Assembly: GCA_032988165.1 (NCBI GenBank)
Contig: JANTQF010000197.1
Location: forward strand, 1 to 64,000
Length of the DNA stretch: 64,000 nt
Source of the DNA: Emmonsiellopsis sp. PD_33
Lineage: Eukaryota; Ascomycota; Eurotiomycetes; Onygenales; Ajellomycetaceae
Reading direction: 5' to 3'
In this document: one piece after another, positions 46,300 to 58,331 of the stretch
How the letters are laid out: each line of letters starts with the position of its first letter
Position numbering within the stretch: the first letter of the stretch is position 1
Position numbers and translations under genes: made by a program
The notes under the pieces: model-generated
The model's database searches: none
Told to the model about the DNA's origin: nothing
What the model saw: only the letters and a program-made list of their open reading frames with translations

Positions 46300-48011
46300 T
46301 CACGCCTCACAAATTCCCGAGCCTGCCAGAGCGGCAACAGGATAAAACACCTTCGGCATACCCCCCGACAAGGTCACCGCCAAACTCCCGCCATCGCCAA
46401 CTGTCAGCGGCTCACAACTCAACACATCCATCACCTTATCCCCACCAGTATATCCCGTCCCATCAACTGTAACTTGACTATCACCACCACCAGCCCCCGC
46501 ATTCGTCAACACAGTAACCACCCCTCCTTTTACCATCGCCAGCGTATGGGCATCACTATACGCCACCGTGCTAAGCGTCCCAATATACTCCTTTTCGCTC
46601 CCTGCCGCAAACGAACGAATCTTATTCAGTGCAGCAATGTGGGTATATAGCGTCGCAGTCGTATCGAACCCAGAAAGCCAGACCGCTTCGCGGTTATCCG
46701 GGTCCTGGCCGCCAGAGAAATGATGTTCCTGCCCCGCATAGATGATCGGGATACCGTCAGCAAGGACGTTGAAGGCAAGGACATTCTGCGCTAGAGCTAC
46801 GTCATCAGTATAGCTAGCGAAGCGAGGAGTGTCGTGGTTCTCGGAGAAAATGCCGAGGAGGAATGGATCAGGGCAGGCGGTAGAGACGGTGTTCAGTTCT
46901 TGGACGAGGGCGTTTATGTCGCCCGACGTGGATTGGAAGGCGGCGAGAAGGGGGTAGTAGCTAGATCCAGATAAGATTAAACATGTATAATTGATGATTA
47001 AGGGGGTTGGAATTGCACAAACATTGGGTAGTTGAGCACACCGTCCATGTAGTTTTGGTAAGGACAGGTGTATGCGGGATCCCCGTCAAGGACTTCTCCG
47101 ACGCAATACACGCCTGCGGCTTTGTTGAAAGGCGGGAAGAATTCTTTTTCGACGTGTTTGGCAGTATCGATACGCAGGCCATCCACTGGATATCACATAT
47201 CGTCAGCTTGTATTGCTGATTCAATCCCCCAGGGGCTTCCCCTTACCGGAATAATTAGCCACAAGTCCAGTGATCCAGGAATTATATGTTTCAGCCACCG
47301 CAGGATCTTCAGTCTTCAAATCGGGCAATGAAGTTCCGGTGGTAACCAGCCAACAATCTTCAATTGACGATTGGTCCTCATAGTCGATCTCGCATGGGGA
47401 GTGGTATTGATCCTGGCTGCTGAAGGGGTTGAATTGGCTGTAATCCACAGAGGATGCGTCTGCGTCCCATCCATTATGGTTCACCACAACATCGACCATA
47501 AGGTACTGTACAAGGGATGTTCAGCATGCGAGTTTATATCTCCCTTTGAGGGGTACATCATACCATATCCCTAGCGTGAAGCTCATTAGCCAAGGCAAGT
47601 AGCTCTTCAGCTGTCCCAAAATTATTGTTAAACCCATAAATATCGCTCTGCCAGTAGCCGTGATATGAAGAGCCGCTACCAGTGTCTTCTGCAATCTGAG
47701 CCGTGATAGGGGATATCCAGATCTACAAATATGCTTAATAAACATGCCCTGACAAGCTAGGGACGGAACATATAACAAACGCTGTCGATTCCCATGCCTT
47801 GAATATAGTCCAGCTGGTCAAGGATTCCTTGATATGTCCCGCCACAGTAGGACTGTGCCTTTGTGTCGCAGGGGGCGGAGGTATCACCACCGGGACGGGC
47901 AAAGCGATCTGTTATGATCTGGTAGATAGACCGTGAACGCCATTCGTCTGGAGATGCTGCCCTCACTGTCGAGATAACTGTGAGAGCAAGAAGGAAATTT
48001 TCCGATCTCAT
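46300..48011 (-). CDS. Secreted alpha-amylase (GH13, Taka-amylase type)
   Basis: Five exons (48011-47781, 47722-47564, 47505-47247, 47185-47023, 46960-46300) give 490 residues. A signal peptide (about 1-20, FLLALTVISTVRA) points to secretion. The enzyme cuts internal alpha-1,4 bonds in starch. All GH13 motifs are present: VDVVVNHNG, GLRIDTAKH (nucleophile Asp223), CVGEVLDG (acid Glu247) and FSENHDTPRF (stabiliser Asp314). Spacing between them equals that of Aspergillus oryzae Taka-amylase. Introns 1 and 4 both use the donor GTTTGT; with it the last junction reads NYPIYYPLL, as in the family. An upstream open frame to 48065 has earlier residues but the ATG chosen starts the signal peptide directly. 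No starch-binding domain follows the C-terminal beta domain. It faces away from glucoamylase across 1.7 kb. Confidence 0.95.
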
Positions 48012-49748
48012 AATGCTATCGGGTTGGATAAAGCAACGCAAAACTGGAGAATTGAGGGGAAGCAAGATAGAAATTCTATGACAGCCTTATCAATTCTTTT
48101 GTCATTGCTCAGTACAGATATCGAATCTGTTATATAAACATAGGAATGTAAGGGAAATGGCCTAATGAAAATCACACGGGGCGAAGATCCATCTGGGGTA
48201 AATGGTCTGCAGAATTATTTCTTGGAGGATGTGAACACCAGATCAAAAGAATTTGACAATTCGGTGAAGAAACCGAAAAGAGGAACATTGCCAAAATGAA
48301 ACGGGCCGAGTATATCGCAATGACCGATCGACAAAATCCTCGGGATGCAGGGTACGGGACAATCCACGGAGCCCGAGGCAAGAATAGGTTTCCGGCACCA
48401 ATCATTTTAGGGCAAAGAGGATGGACATTCAAAAGCTGTTTTGTAAGGTGATTTGGCCTTAGATCTTATTAGGTCCTGGACCGTGATATCTGATGGCGAT
48501 AATAAATTTGAAATGATGTAAATAAGTTTGGCTGCTTGATAGGTGCAATGGCTCTCCACCAGTCTATCCTTTCAGCTGATCAGCAAGAAGGGAATGAAAA
48601 CGCAGAGAGAGATACAAATATCGCTCCTGGGAGTTAATAATAGTGGTTGGTTCGAGAGAGGGTTGTACTGAGAGCTGTCACTCCACAATCTTGCATGATG
48701 CATCAAAGTCGACGGTGCTTCGATGCATCACTTTCAACTGTATGGGTGGATCAGTGAGCAAGATGCTGAAACAGCCATTGTCGTCATCATTGTCCATGAA
48801 CCTATACTAGCTGATAGTGATTGAGGCGCTGAGGGGGTCGGCTTCGGAGAGTCCCGACAAACGCCCGGCCTTCTCGCGGCCTGGCGATCTTCTTCTTGAA
48901 TTCCCCGCATTTCCCATGCCGCATCCGTGACGATCATTGACGAATCGATTGGACCGGAGCTGGACGAGAGCATGATTGTGCCGCCATCGGTACAGCGTTG
49001 CAGCGAGGTTACAACGGCCGCTTCCACAGAGTCTCCTTCTTGAGCACGCAATTTGTTTGTCCCAAGGGATGTTGTTTCATTGCCCGGACTGGGCACCTAT
49101 ATCGCAGATGGCTAAAGTATCGAGAAGTCGTGGTACGGATATCTGTACTCTGGAGCTTGATATGTTGACGTGACTTGGGGATGGCATTTGCAAGAAGGCT
49201 GAAAGCTAAAACAGCCACAGTCTTGGCGCTGGACGGTCTGGCGAGAGCTTGTTTCGACCGCTCCTCTCTTCGCAGACTCTCTGCTCCGCAGTCGAACACG
49301 TTGAAACGAACGGATCTGGAGTTAAGTCGGAGTGATACGCAGATCTCTGCGTGAACCAGGAGTTTTCCATTCATCTCCGAGTGATCGCCCTCCGCATTCC
49401 TCTGTGCAGAGGGCTATGTTGCGATGAGAACGACGACTATGCGCAAGACAGACAGGAATCCATCCCGCATCGCGATCCAGGTACGGCAAAGACAAGGGTA
49501 TGGGCCTCCGCGAGCTCGGGGATGGTGTCTGGCACTGTCTACCAGCACAATCAACGCAATGTGCTCGGGGGTAACATCGTCTGATGTTGGTCCGCCGGGC
49601 CCCTAGACGGACTTGCAGATCTCCCCATATCGCGCGAAGAACTTAAAGTCGCGATTTCGCTGTTGATCTTGAAGTGTTGTTTTTGGGTCGTCCATCGTCG
49701 GTCTTTACTTTTGGCCCACCGTTGTCTGTCCTTCTTTTGTTATACAAA
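48012..49748. promoter_or_regulatory. Shared upstream region of the amylase and glucoamylase
   Basis: A 1737-bp region lies between the two outward-facing starts. A TATATAA on the minus strand at 48130-48136, about 120 bp before the amylase ATG, is a plausible TATA box. I looked for AmyR-type CGG-N8-CGG/AGG pairs by eye and saw no convincing one. Short open frames on both strands (48734-49606) have no motifs. Confidence 0.5.
48130..48136 (-). promoter_or_regulatory. Candidate TATA box of the alpha-amylase gene
   Basis: TATATAA read on the minus strand, about 120 bp upstream of the start codon. Confidence 0.5.
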
Positions 49749-51323
49749 ATGCACGTCAAATCTCTCCTTGCAGTCACGGAAGTGCTGCTTGCAGGTTCTG
49801 CTCTTGCGATTCCAGCTTCCACTCAAACCCAGAAGCGACAATCGGGTGTCGATGAATTTATTGCGGCTGAGAGTCCAATTGCATACCAAGGGGTCCTGAA
49901 TAACATTGGACCAGATGGATCTGGCGCAGCTGGAGCCGCTGCCGGTATTTCTGTTGCTAGCCCTTCGAAATCCGATCCTGACTGTAAGTAGTTAAACCCA
50001 GCATGGAGAGAACACGACTACTCCTAGATCTACCAATGGATATTGATATTTTTGCCTAGATTTCTATACCTGGACGCGAGACTCTGGACTCGTGTTTAAA
50101 CAGCTCGCGGACGCATTGTTTGCCGGCGACACCGCCCTGGAGGCTCACCTTAAAAACTATGTCACCGCCCAAGCGCAACTCCAGAATGTTTCAAACCCAT
50201 CCGGTGATCTAACCACTGGAGGGCTTGGTGAACCAAAGTTTCATGTCGATATGACCGCGTTTACCGGGGACTGGGGCCGCCCACAGCGCGATGGACCTGC
50301 TCTCCGTGCCACCGCTTTAACCACCTATGGGAACTACGTCCTTGGCAATGGCGGCGACGCAGCTGATATTTGGGCCGTTGTCGCTAACGACCTGAACTAC
50401 GTGACGGAGTACTGGGGTCAAACCGGATTTGATCTTTGGGAAGAAGTCCAGGGATCCTCTTTCTTTACTCTCGCAGCTCAGCATCGGGCTTTGGTGGAAG
50501 GGAGCGCATTTGCTGCTGCTGTTGGACAGGCCTGCGAGAAGTGCGATGAAGAAGCCTCCAAAGTGCTTTGCCGTCTTCAGGATTTCTGGACTGGAACTGC
50601 AGTCAACTCGAATCTCGATGCTAGTGCCCAGAGAAGTGGATTGGATGCAAACTCTCTTGTTGCTATTATTCACACCTTTGACCCGGAAGCTAAATGCGAC
50701 GACGCAACATTCCAGCCTTGCTCTGCTCGTTCTTTGGCAAATCACAAAGCTGTTGTTGACTCCTTTAGAGAGCCCTACGGCATCAATCAAGGAATTGAGC
50801 CCGGTTCCGGGGCTGCTGTTGGTCGCTACAGTGAAGATGTATACATGGGTGGAAATCCTTGGTAAGAATTGCCATTTGAAAGAAAAAACATTTCAACATC
50901 CCAATCCTCGAAAAAGCGCTAACCCGTCATTATAGGTATCTCGCCACTGCAGCAGCCGCTGAAGTCCTCTACGCTGCCCTATATCAATGGGAAAAGATCG
51001 GGACGCTCTCGATTACCGATGTCTCCCTCCCATTCTTCACTGCTATTTCCTCGGGCGCTGCCGCCGGCGACTACGCCGCCGATTCAGAGGAATACAAGAC
51101 CCTCACAACAGCTGTAAAGGGATACGCGGATAGCTTCATCGCTGTTATTCAGAAATACACTCCAGAAGGGGGAGCTCTTGCTGAACAGTTTGGCCGTGAT
51201 GACGGATCGCCTAAGTCCGCAGCTGATTTGACTTGGTCGTATGCTTCCTTCTTGACCATGGTTGCGCGGCGCGATGGTAGTGTCCCTCCCACATGGGGTG
51301 CGCCAGCCGATGCCCAGTGTTAA
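49749..51323 (+). CDS. Secreted glucoamylase (GH15) without starch-binding domain
   Basis: Exons 49749-49983, 50060-50861 and 50936-51323 give 474 residues. A signal peptide (about 1-20) is followed by a Kex2-type Lys-Arg at 29-30, so a propeptide is likely removed. The enzyme releases beta-glucose from non-reducing ends of starch and maltodextrins. Family blocks are YFYTWTRDSGLV, SNPSGDL, GEPKFHVDMTAFTG.WGRPQRDGPALRA (in parts), FDLWEEVQGSSFFT (general acid Glu, about residue 206) and ALAEQFGRDDG (general base Glu, about 428). The protein ends at WGAPADAQC, just after the catalytic domain. The Ser/Thr-rich linker and CBM20 of Aspergillus niger GlaA are absent, so it may act better on soluble dextrins than on raw starch granules. 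It is divergent to the alpha-amylase. Confidence 0.95.
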
Positions 51324-54300
51324 GAGAGCCTTGCCTGAGTAGCCGGGTGGGAAAAGGGGCTCTGTTTTGGTTGATTCATGCTGTATATATTGTGCACTCC
51401 ACGCTGTATTTATCACGCATAGTTCTTTGAAGAAGAAAAATAGGCAGGTTTATGACCTATGGCTTCACTTGATCGAGGAAAGCATTCATCCCTGGCATGT
51501 CTATTAAACTAAGGATGCTGAAACCAAAAAGGAGGAGAATGAAAAGGGAGAGATGCCATACATACATACATACATACATACATACATACTCCTCGTAGAT
51601 CTGAATCTCCCGTCACTTGGGGTATCGTCACCTCAGCGTATATGCAGCTTGAACACAGTTCGTATGCCTCCGCAGCCACCAGACTTAGAATACGAATGCG
51701 TCCCGCGCATCGTTATGGATCCTTGGATCAAGAAAGCAGAGTACGATAGATGACATAATCTGCTCGACGAGGTGCAGCCGCTGAGACTGCCATACTCCGT
51801 CTTCCGTGTCTTCCGGCCAAGTCCGAGCATGGACTGTGGAGTTCGTTTCTTCCTTTAGCATGTGAAAGAGCTGGTGGTTATTCTAGAAGGATCCTAGAAT
51901 ACTCCATCCTTGCAAGCTAAAAAGCGTATCTCATGCGGGTTCAATCGAACAGTAGCCATAACGACTACATGGTAGTTGACGGACGTTAGTTGAATGGGGT
52001 TAACCGCCGCGGAGCGGCAGGGGCGGAGCTGAGGGGACCCGGGACCCTTCTGATTTCGTGAAGGGAGGAGGTTCGTTTTTATCTGAGGATCTACCATTTT
52101 GTTCATAATTGACATGAACTAATAACTAACTATTCTCCAGAATTCAAGCCATAGTTTGCTGTCGTAGCGGTTCATCCCTCCAGTGGCGAAGGGTACTACT
52201 CCCCATTCTTGACCGTTATCCGGACTCCAGACTTCTGTCCGATCTAGAGAGATATAGTTCCTCGTAGTAGTTACTGATCCTTCTCCCCAGTACCTTCATT
52301 CTCCAGAGCCCCCCTATCCGCTACATCCCCGCATGGCTCGAGGAATTACCGAACACTACCGAAAGTTAGATCGATTAAAAGAAGCCATGAAAGAATAATC
52401 CCTAAAAGAAACGCCGGGGTTGTTGGTGCCGCCGGAGCCAACCGCCGGCGCCAGTGCGCATGGCCCCATGGCCCCATTCAAGCCATTTCATCCCCTGTCT
52501 TTAGCGCTTGGAGTAGCCGGAGCTAAGCATGGGGGGCGTTTGTTAGCGCATACTCCGGAATGTTCAAGCTAATTGCCAATTGAAGCGGGACTAAAACTTT
52601 AAAAAAGCGCGATTGGAGTGGAGGTGGAATGATGTTGTCCGATAATTGACCGATCCTTGCTTTTTTTCTTCCTCTGATGGCGGTGTGTGAGGCGGTTGGG
52701 CTTCTGCAGGTTGTACTATGCTTGATCTTTCTCAGGTGGCTGCGTCTAGGAGAGGATTGCGTTCAGGACCAATGATTGAGTTCAAGTTAGCAAGGACGAC
52801 GAATTGACGATGGGGGGGGGGGGTTGTGTGAGACTTGTCTGGAATGGCCGCAACGCTCCCGGAATGTTTCCAGGAGCTATTATTAGCTTGTTGACGCCCT
52901 GTCCTACTCGAGTCGGTTGCGCGCCTTTGCTGGAATGGCCAGCTACTGGCTAGGACTTATAACGGTGAGACATGCATGCAAATCCCCCGCTGCCGGGGCT
53001 GGCTGTGGAGGGAATGGCTGATATCTGGAATATTACAACGCTTTCGGTGAGGATTCCAAGCAACTGTCTCCGTGAGACTCCATAAAATGAAACTCATGCT
53101 TGCTCGGTACTTGTGTACATGTCGGCATTTACATCCTCTAGACTCGCATCTGGAGATGAACTTTGCGAGTCTGAAGCAACCCTCGGGCCTATTAGCTCGG
53201 TCCTTACTCGGCAGAGGGCTCGGGCGGGATACGGACTTCCACGGCCATCCTTCCACTTCCCGTCCCATGTTGGATTTATTAGTATTCAGTAGTTAGCGAT
53301 GGTAACTAATGATCTGCTTTGGCCGGGCTCGCTTGCACAGCCAGGACATATCAGATTCGATAGACACGGTACAATTAGCCACAATCTTCTCTTCCCTTTC
53401 AGGAAACCGTGTATGACAGGGCCTCTACCGTTATCCCTGTTGTGAATATGCCGCTTCCCTCTTGCTCTATGGGAAGAGTCTGATATTGAATCAACGTCCG
53501 GGCGTCGTGCATAGATCTAGGAGAATGCTTTGATGGGATGGCAAGAAAAGCGAGCACTGGTAACGTTCGTGGTAGAAGAGGCAATGACATCTGTCCTGCA
53601 TGTGTGCACATACCCAGCTCAGTCTTTCCCCAGAGTTTCTCTACCCCAGGAACCTCCTTGATGAACGCATGGATCCCTCCCTCTCATACTTCCCGCTGTC
53701 CCTGCCCCCGGCCTATCAGTGACTATTCCCTGCTAAACAATATCACAGTCTCCAGGGTGTCTGGTTGCAGATAGCTGGAACAACTATCTGCATACCTACC
53801 CAATGGATGAGAAATCATAAACGAAAAGAATAGTTCAAATCAACCCCCCCCCCCTAAAAGAAAAAGTCAGCGACATCAGGCCCATATACTTCTACCAAAA
53901 AGACGGAAATTTTCCGGAAACCTTTTCCTTTGTTGCGCTTCTTCTTCTCCTTCTTCTCCTTCTTTTTGCCCTCGTCTCCCCTCCCCTTTCAAATTTCGGG
54001 GGAAAGGGAAACTTCGCAAGAACTAAAAAAGAGCCAAAAATATCTCAGCGGACAAAAGGCAACATAGGCCGTTCCGGGTTCTCGTGATGGGCGTTGTTTG
54101 TGCTTGTCGGGCGTGTGCAGTGTCACTATACATTGCATACACGTATTTACGTTCGCTCGTGCATCATTGTGGTAGGAAACCGATGGTCCCGAGTGAAACC
54201 ACCAATGTTCCGCGAAATGATTTGGACTTGAGTAGAAAAGAGAAAAGAGAAAAGAATCAGATATCAACTCTCTGTTTGGTTTGATCTGTCAGGGCAATGC

Positions 54301-56087
54301 CCATCACCGTTTAGATGATTTGCATCCATTCACTGGGGAACAGCCCAGCTCCTTGGCGAAGTTGGCCTCGTCTTATTATTTTAGTCTTATTATTAGACTC
54401 CCGAGCTGCAGCAGTGGACCCTAGCGCGAGGTTAGCACGGTCTGTTGGGCATGGGTCCTGGCGACGGACGATGCCAAAGGAACGTTGGGATGAGGACGGG
54501 ATGGCGAAAGGTGGAGTAACTACTAACGAAACAACCCGAGAAAGGAAGAAAAGCTGCTACATTCATCTCACTGGCGAGGAATGCAGTCCTGAACACAAGA
54601 GAGAGTCTCCCAGACGTCTGGATAGTTGTGTCGGTGGTGCAGGGAGATGCATGCAAGCAATGGCCGCGGGTTCGGGCTCGTCCAATGTGAGTTTTCGCAT
54701 GGAATTAGGGTTAGGGCTCAACCACGGTCAGCCTCAGCCACCACGTTGCGTCCAGATTCTCGATATAAACTGCCTGATGAGCGTGATTAATGTCTGGTGA
54801 GCCGCCCCAACCCCTACCATCGCTTAGAGTGAAGTAAATCCTCGAAATATCAACTCATCGGGCGGCAGGTATCTCACAGGTAACTACCCGCGGGGTATTC
54901 TCTCCATCCCAAGGCTTGGAGACCACAAAGCTGACACCTACCTGCAGAGTGACTTGGATGGCAATCGACGAGAGCCGCCTTGTACTCCATAGTAGAGGCT
55001 TATATGATAACAAAATATGCTGTGCGGCATCGCGTTACACCAAATCTCGTTGGTCAGAAAAAGAAAAGAGGACTGACCAAAGCAAAGAGAAATGGGCCTC
55101 CCCCATACAAGATTCCGACCCAAAGCCCAAAGACGGGGATAAAGCTAACTACATAAGATAAAACCAAGTACTAACCACAAAGTCCACCCCTTATCTCTTA
55201 TATTCCTTTCCATATAGCTGCCAACCCCCCCCTCCCTTTACCCTTCGTAGGCATTGGAAGGCCTCCGAGAATGACCGTCTCTTGTTACCCTATCCGGAGC
55301 TGAGCGAAATTATACAGTTTTTTCAAACCACCGCCCAATCGTGAAAAGAGATTCATTTGTTCAGGATTTTTGCCCTCCAACGCACCAACCAGAACAACCA
55401 TCTCCCAGACGCAGCGTCATCCCAGCAGCATGCGAAGGGCCAGCGGCATGGCCTAAAAAAGCCCCAGACTCCGACTCGCTTTCAAGCACCTGAGGACAAA
55501 GGCAGAGCGGGGTAGAGGCCACTAACTAATTAAACCCGGTTTAGTACCGCTGAAGTTCTCGCTGGGGTGTGAGTGCCGCCCAAATCCCGGATCGTCCTCT
55601 TCTTTGCTTCCTTTTTCCTTTCTGCCAACGCCTGTCATAACCACCTTGACTAGTTCTTTATGCATCACATCTTAGTCTCGAAATCGACACAAAGCTAGCA
55701 ACTCCGTCGAAGGATTTTCCCGCTTCGCTACTCCATAGTTGGTAGTTGCGTAGGGGCTCCCGACTGTCAATCCTATCGATCGTTCCGTCGTTGCTTGTTG
55801 CCCTAACATATTTTACCCCGGCATATCCCCTTCCCTGAGCCCACTTTTTCTTTCCTTTCGGAGATTTAGTGAGCCATATCATTTGATATTTTAATTATTC
55901 TTAGTCCCCTATACGGCCCTATTCTTTTTATTCTTCTTTTTTATTCTAGTTTTTTGACTTTGCAATTTTTTATATTCCCTAAGCTTCCTTCCGGGGAGCG
56001 TCCCCGATGTATTGCACCAGCAGACAATGCTGCACCCATAGGAAGTTACCTTCAGCCTTGCTTGCATGGTAATAGCCAGTCTCTGTC
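51324..56087. other. 4.8-kb gene-free region
   Basis: I find no convincing gene. Open frames are short, have opposing frames, and show no motifs (the longest, 54315-54800 plus, starts at ATG but is Arg/Gly/Ser-rich without pattern). It contains a CATA microsatellite, a G-run of 11 at about 52812-52822, a C-run at about 53846, and CTTCTC repeats near 53940. CpG is present at ordinary frequency, so it is not a RIP-silenced repeat like the copia element. Confidence 0.5.
51557..51588. repeat. (CATA)8 microsatellite
   Basis: Eight uninterrupted copies of CATA, 230 bp past the glucoamylase stop codon. Confidence 0.95.
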
Positions 56088-57404
56088 ATGAGCGTGTATC
56101 TCCCGCTCGCGAGGAGGGCGGATGAGCCAGTTGGCCGGCCGGACAAAGACCCGGATGGCCTCATACTCGAGGGCTGGGCTCAGGGATTCATGGTTGGGAC
56201 CCTAGTGTTCATGGCAGCCATCACAATCGCAAACATGAGACGACGCGTTTTGCTTCATAAACTGATTTTAGCTGAGGTAAGGCATATTCCGGCCGCTTCT
56301 GCTGTCAATCACACAGCGGAATGTCTCTTCTTTTACCCCCATGCTAAAAAGACCATCGTCGTTGACATACACCGCGCAGTTGATTCTCGCTATGGGCCAT
56401 GGCACATGGCTGTTTACCCACGCGCCAGTATACGGATGGTGGCTATCCACTACCGCAATCGGTCTGAATATGTCCTGGAGCCTTCACAACCTAATCGCCT
56501 GGATGAAAAACAGACCATTCCTCAGCAAGAACGTTAGCATATTCTACATTGGCTCCGTCATCCTCGTTCAACCCTATTGGGTTCTCGAGATATACGCCAA
56601 TTTCACCTACTTCAACAATATAAACAAGATATTCGAAAAAACCAGACCGTTTGAAACCCTTTTCCGGTGAGTTTCCTGCTTCATACAAGAAAGAGAAGAG
56701 GGAAGTGGTGAAAAAAAAAGGCTAATCTTCCACAGTGACCCCTGGTGGATATATACCACCTGTAATCTCTTCTGGGTAATAAAATCCCAATACGACTTCA
56801 CCCTGTTCGAACTAGTTCGCGAGAGTCCGCGATTCGGCGTGATGCTGCTGTCAATGTGTCTCTCAATCGTATTTCTCGTCGTGGATCTCATGTCTGTCCT
56901 TCACGTCTTTGAAGGAGCTTTGCCTACCGGTATCAACCCTTTCTGGAAGGTTAGTTTTTTTGTTCCCGCATCATCTTTTCGTTCCTTACAAGCAACACCA
57001 ACAATGGACGAGCCCCTAGCTAACCCCCTATCATGAAACCACTTCAGCTCTCCTTCGTATTCAAATGTCTCTGCGACACGGTGATTCTCGACGATTTCAA
57101 AACCGCCCTCGACCGCCTGCGCGACTACTGGCTTATGAAAAACGGCGCCCTGGACCACCTTGGCTCAGATACGCAGCAGCAAAGGCCCCCATTGGGGCGG
57201 AGATCACACTCGAGAAAATCTCGCCACAGTAATCAAAGCGATTCTAGTATCCGGAGGCCAGATGCGGTATTAAATACCGTTGATAATGGAGGGGGAGGGA
57301 GGTTTAATGCCGGGAGGAAATATAGTAATGCTCCTTTTAGTCCGATATTGCCCGTTGCTGATCATCGGCAGAAAGATAAAGATGATTTTTTGGAGGAGGT
57401 TTAA
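56088..57404 (+). CDS. Multi-pass membrane protein of unknown function
   Basis: Exons 56088-56276, 56317-56666, 56736-56949 and 57048-57404 give 369 residues; the junctions keep frame. I recognise no named family. About six or seven hydrophobic segments are visible: GFMVGTLVFMAAITIA, the AQLILAMGHGTWLF region, WWLSTTAIGLNMSW, IFYIGSVILVQPYWVLEIYA, a WWIYTTCNLFWVI segment, VMLLSMCLSIVFLVVDLM and the start of the C-terminal part. The last 80 residues are hydrophilic with a His/Ser/Arg stretch (GRRSHSRKSRHSNQSDSS), probably cytoplasmic. The layout resembles uncharacterised fungal integral membrane proteins. Intron 1 is only 40 bp, the shortest in the window, and is the weakest junction. An acidic FLEEV ends the protein. 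Confidence 0.72.
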
Positions 57405-58331
57405 TTAACTAGCTAATTTGTCTGGGAAGCGGAGGAGTGATAGTGTTTCCCTCCCCCCCTTGTTTCTTCAAGCGAAATCCTGTTCTTTTTTAGCTTTTAT
57501 AATGACAATATTTATGATATTACCTGAGTAAGAAAGAAGTAATCAGCACTAGGTTTGAAAAACTCTCTGTAATCATTCTTACAAACATGTGAATTCCACC
57601 CGAGGCCGAGAACATCCGCTTTTAATATCTAAAAAATAGTTACACCAATCCTGGGAATCCTCAGGTACCAGTACCTCGTAAAACCTGAAAGTATACCCCA
57701 TCAACTTCTCACCAAAAGCCTAAATAAAATAAAAACGCTTCCTTTCCGAAACGTGGTGGCGAAACAGGGGGGTGTTTTGGCGTTTTGGGGCGCGTATGTA
57801 TGTTCAGGGTTTGGCTTCCTCTTCCACGCGAAATGACATCTTATTACAGGCCCCGCATGTATGAAAACGACTATTTAAGGCTCGGGTTGCCGGGCGGGCT
57901 AACTAATAACTAGTAATTGAGACATAATCATATACTCCACTTCCTTGATGGCGTGCATATTACTTCCCTACATACTAATATCGATCAATCGTTCCGTCTG
58001 GACACCCGTTCGTCTCCCCATAGGGGCCAAAAACTACACTAAAACGTTCCGGGTTGCCCCTTGACAAATGCCATGTGTAATGAATAGCGTAGACTTAAGA
58101 GAAAACAAGCCAGCACCCCTGTCCCTGGTAGATCCGATTCCGCTTGAACGCCTCAGGGGTAGGTTTCTGGGCATGCAAAAGGGGAAGAGGGGGGGTTGGA
58201 GTGTAGAACGCCGAAAGCAACAAGAACGAAACAAAAAGTATAAGCAGCCGATATATACAAAAGAAGTCTATAGATATTACGTATTCTCATCAACATTTCA
58301 AACCGTGTCGCGTATGCATACATTCCCAATT
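57405..58331. other. Convergent 3' intergenic region
   Basis: Flanking genes converge. No gene or RNA recognised. Short open frames near 58034-58397 have no motif and partly overlap the 3' end of the regulator gene. Confidence 0.45.

Noticed and set aside
46961..47022. A frameshift or GC-AG intron in the alpha-amylase between NYPM and YYPLL
   Set aside because: With donor TTT/GTGCAA the next exon is out of frame, and a GC donor adds two residues. Moving the donor to AT/GTTTGT gives the family sequence exactly, so no defect is needed.
48734..49096. 120-codon minus-strand frame between the amylases
   Set aside because: Ser/Thr-rich with no motif, and other frames are open at the same place. 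Treated as promoter DNA.
54315..54800. 161-codon plus-strand frame
   Set aside because: Has an ATG and a hydrophobic start, but then loses all pattern. No splice continuation or family match seen.
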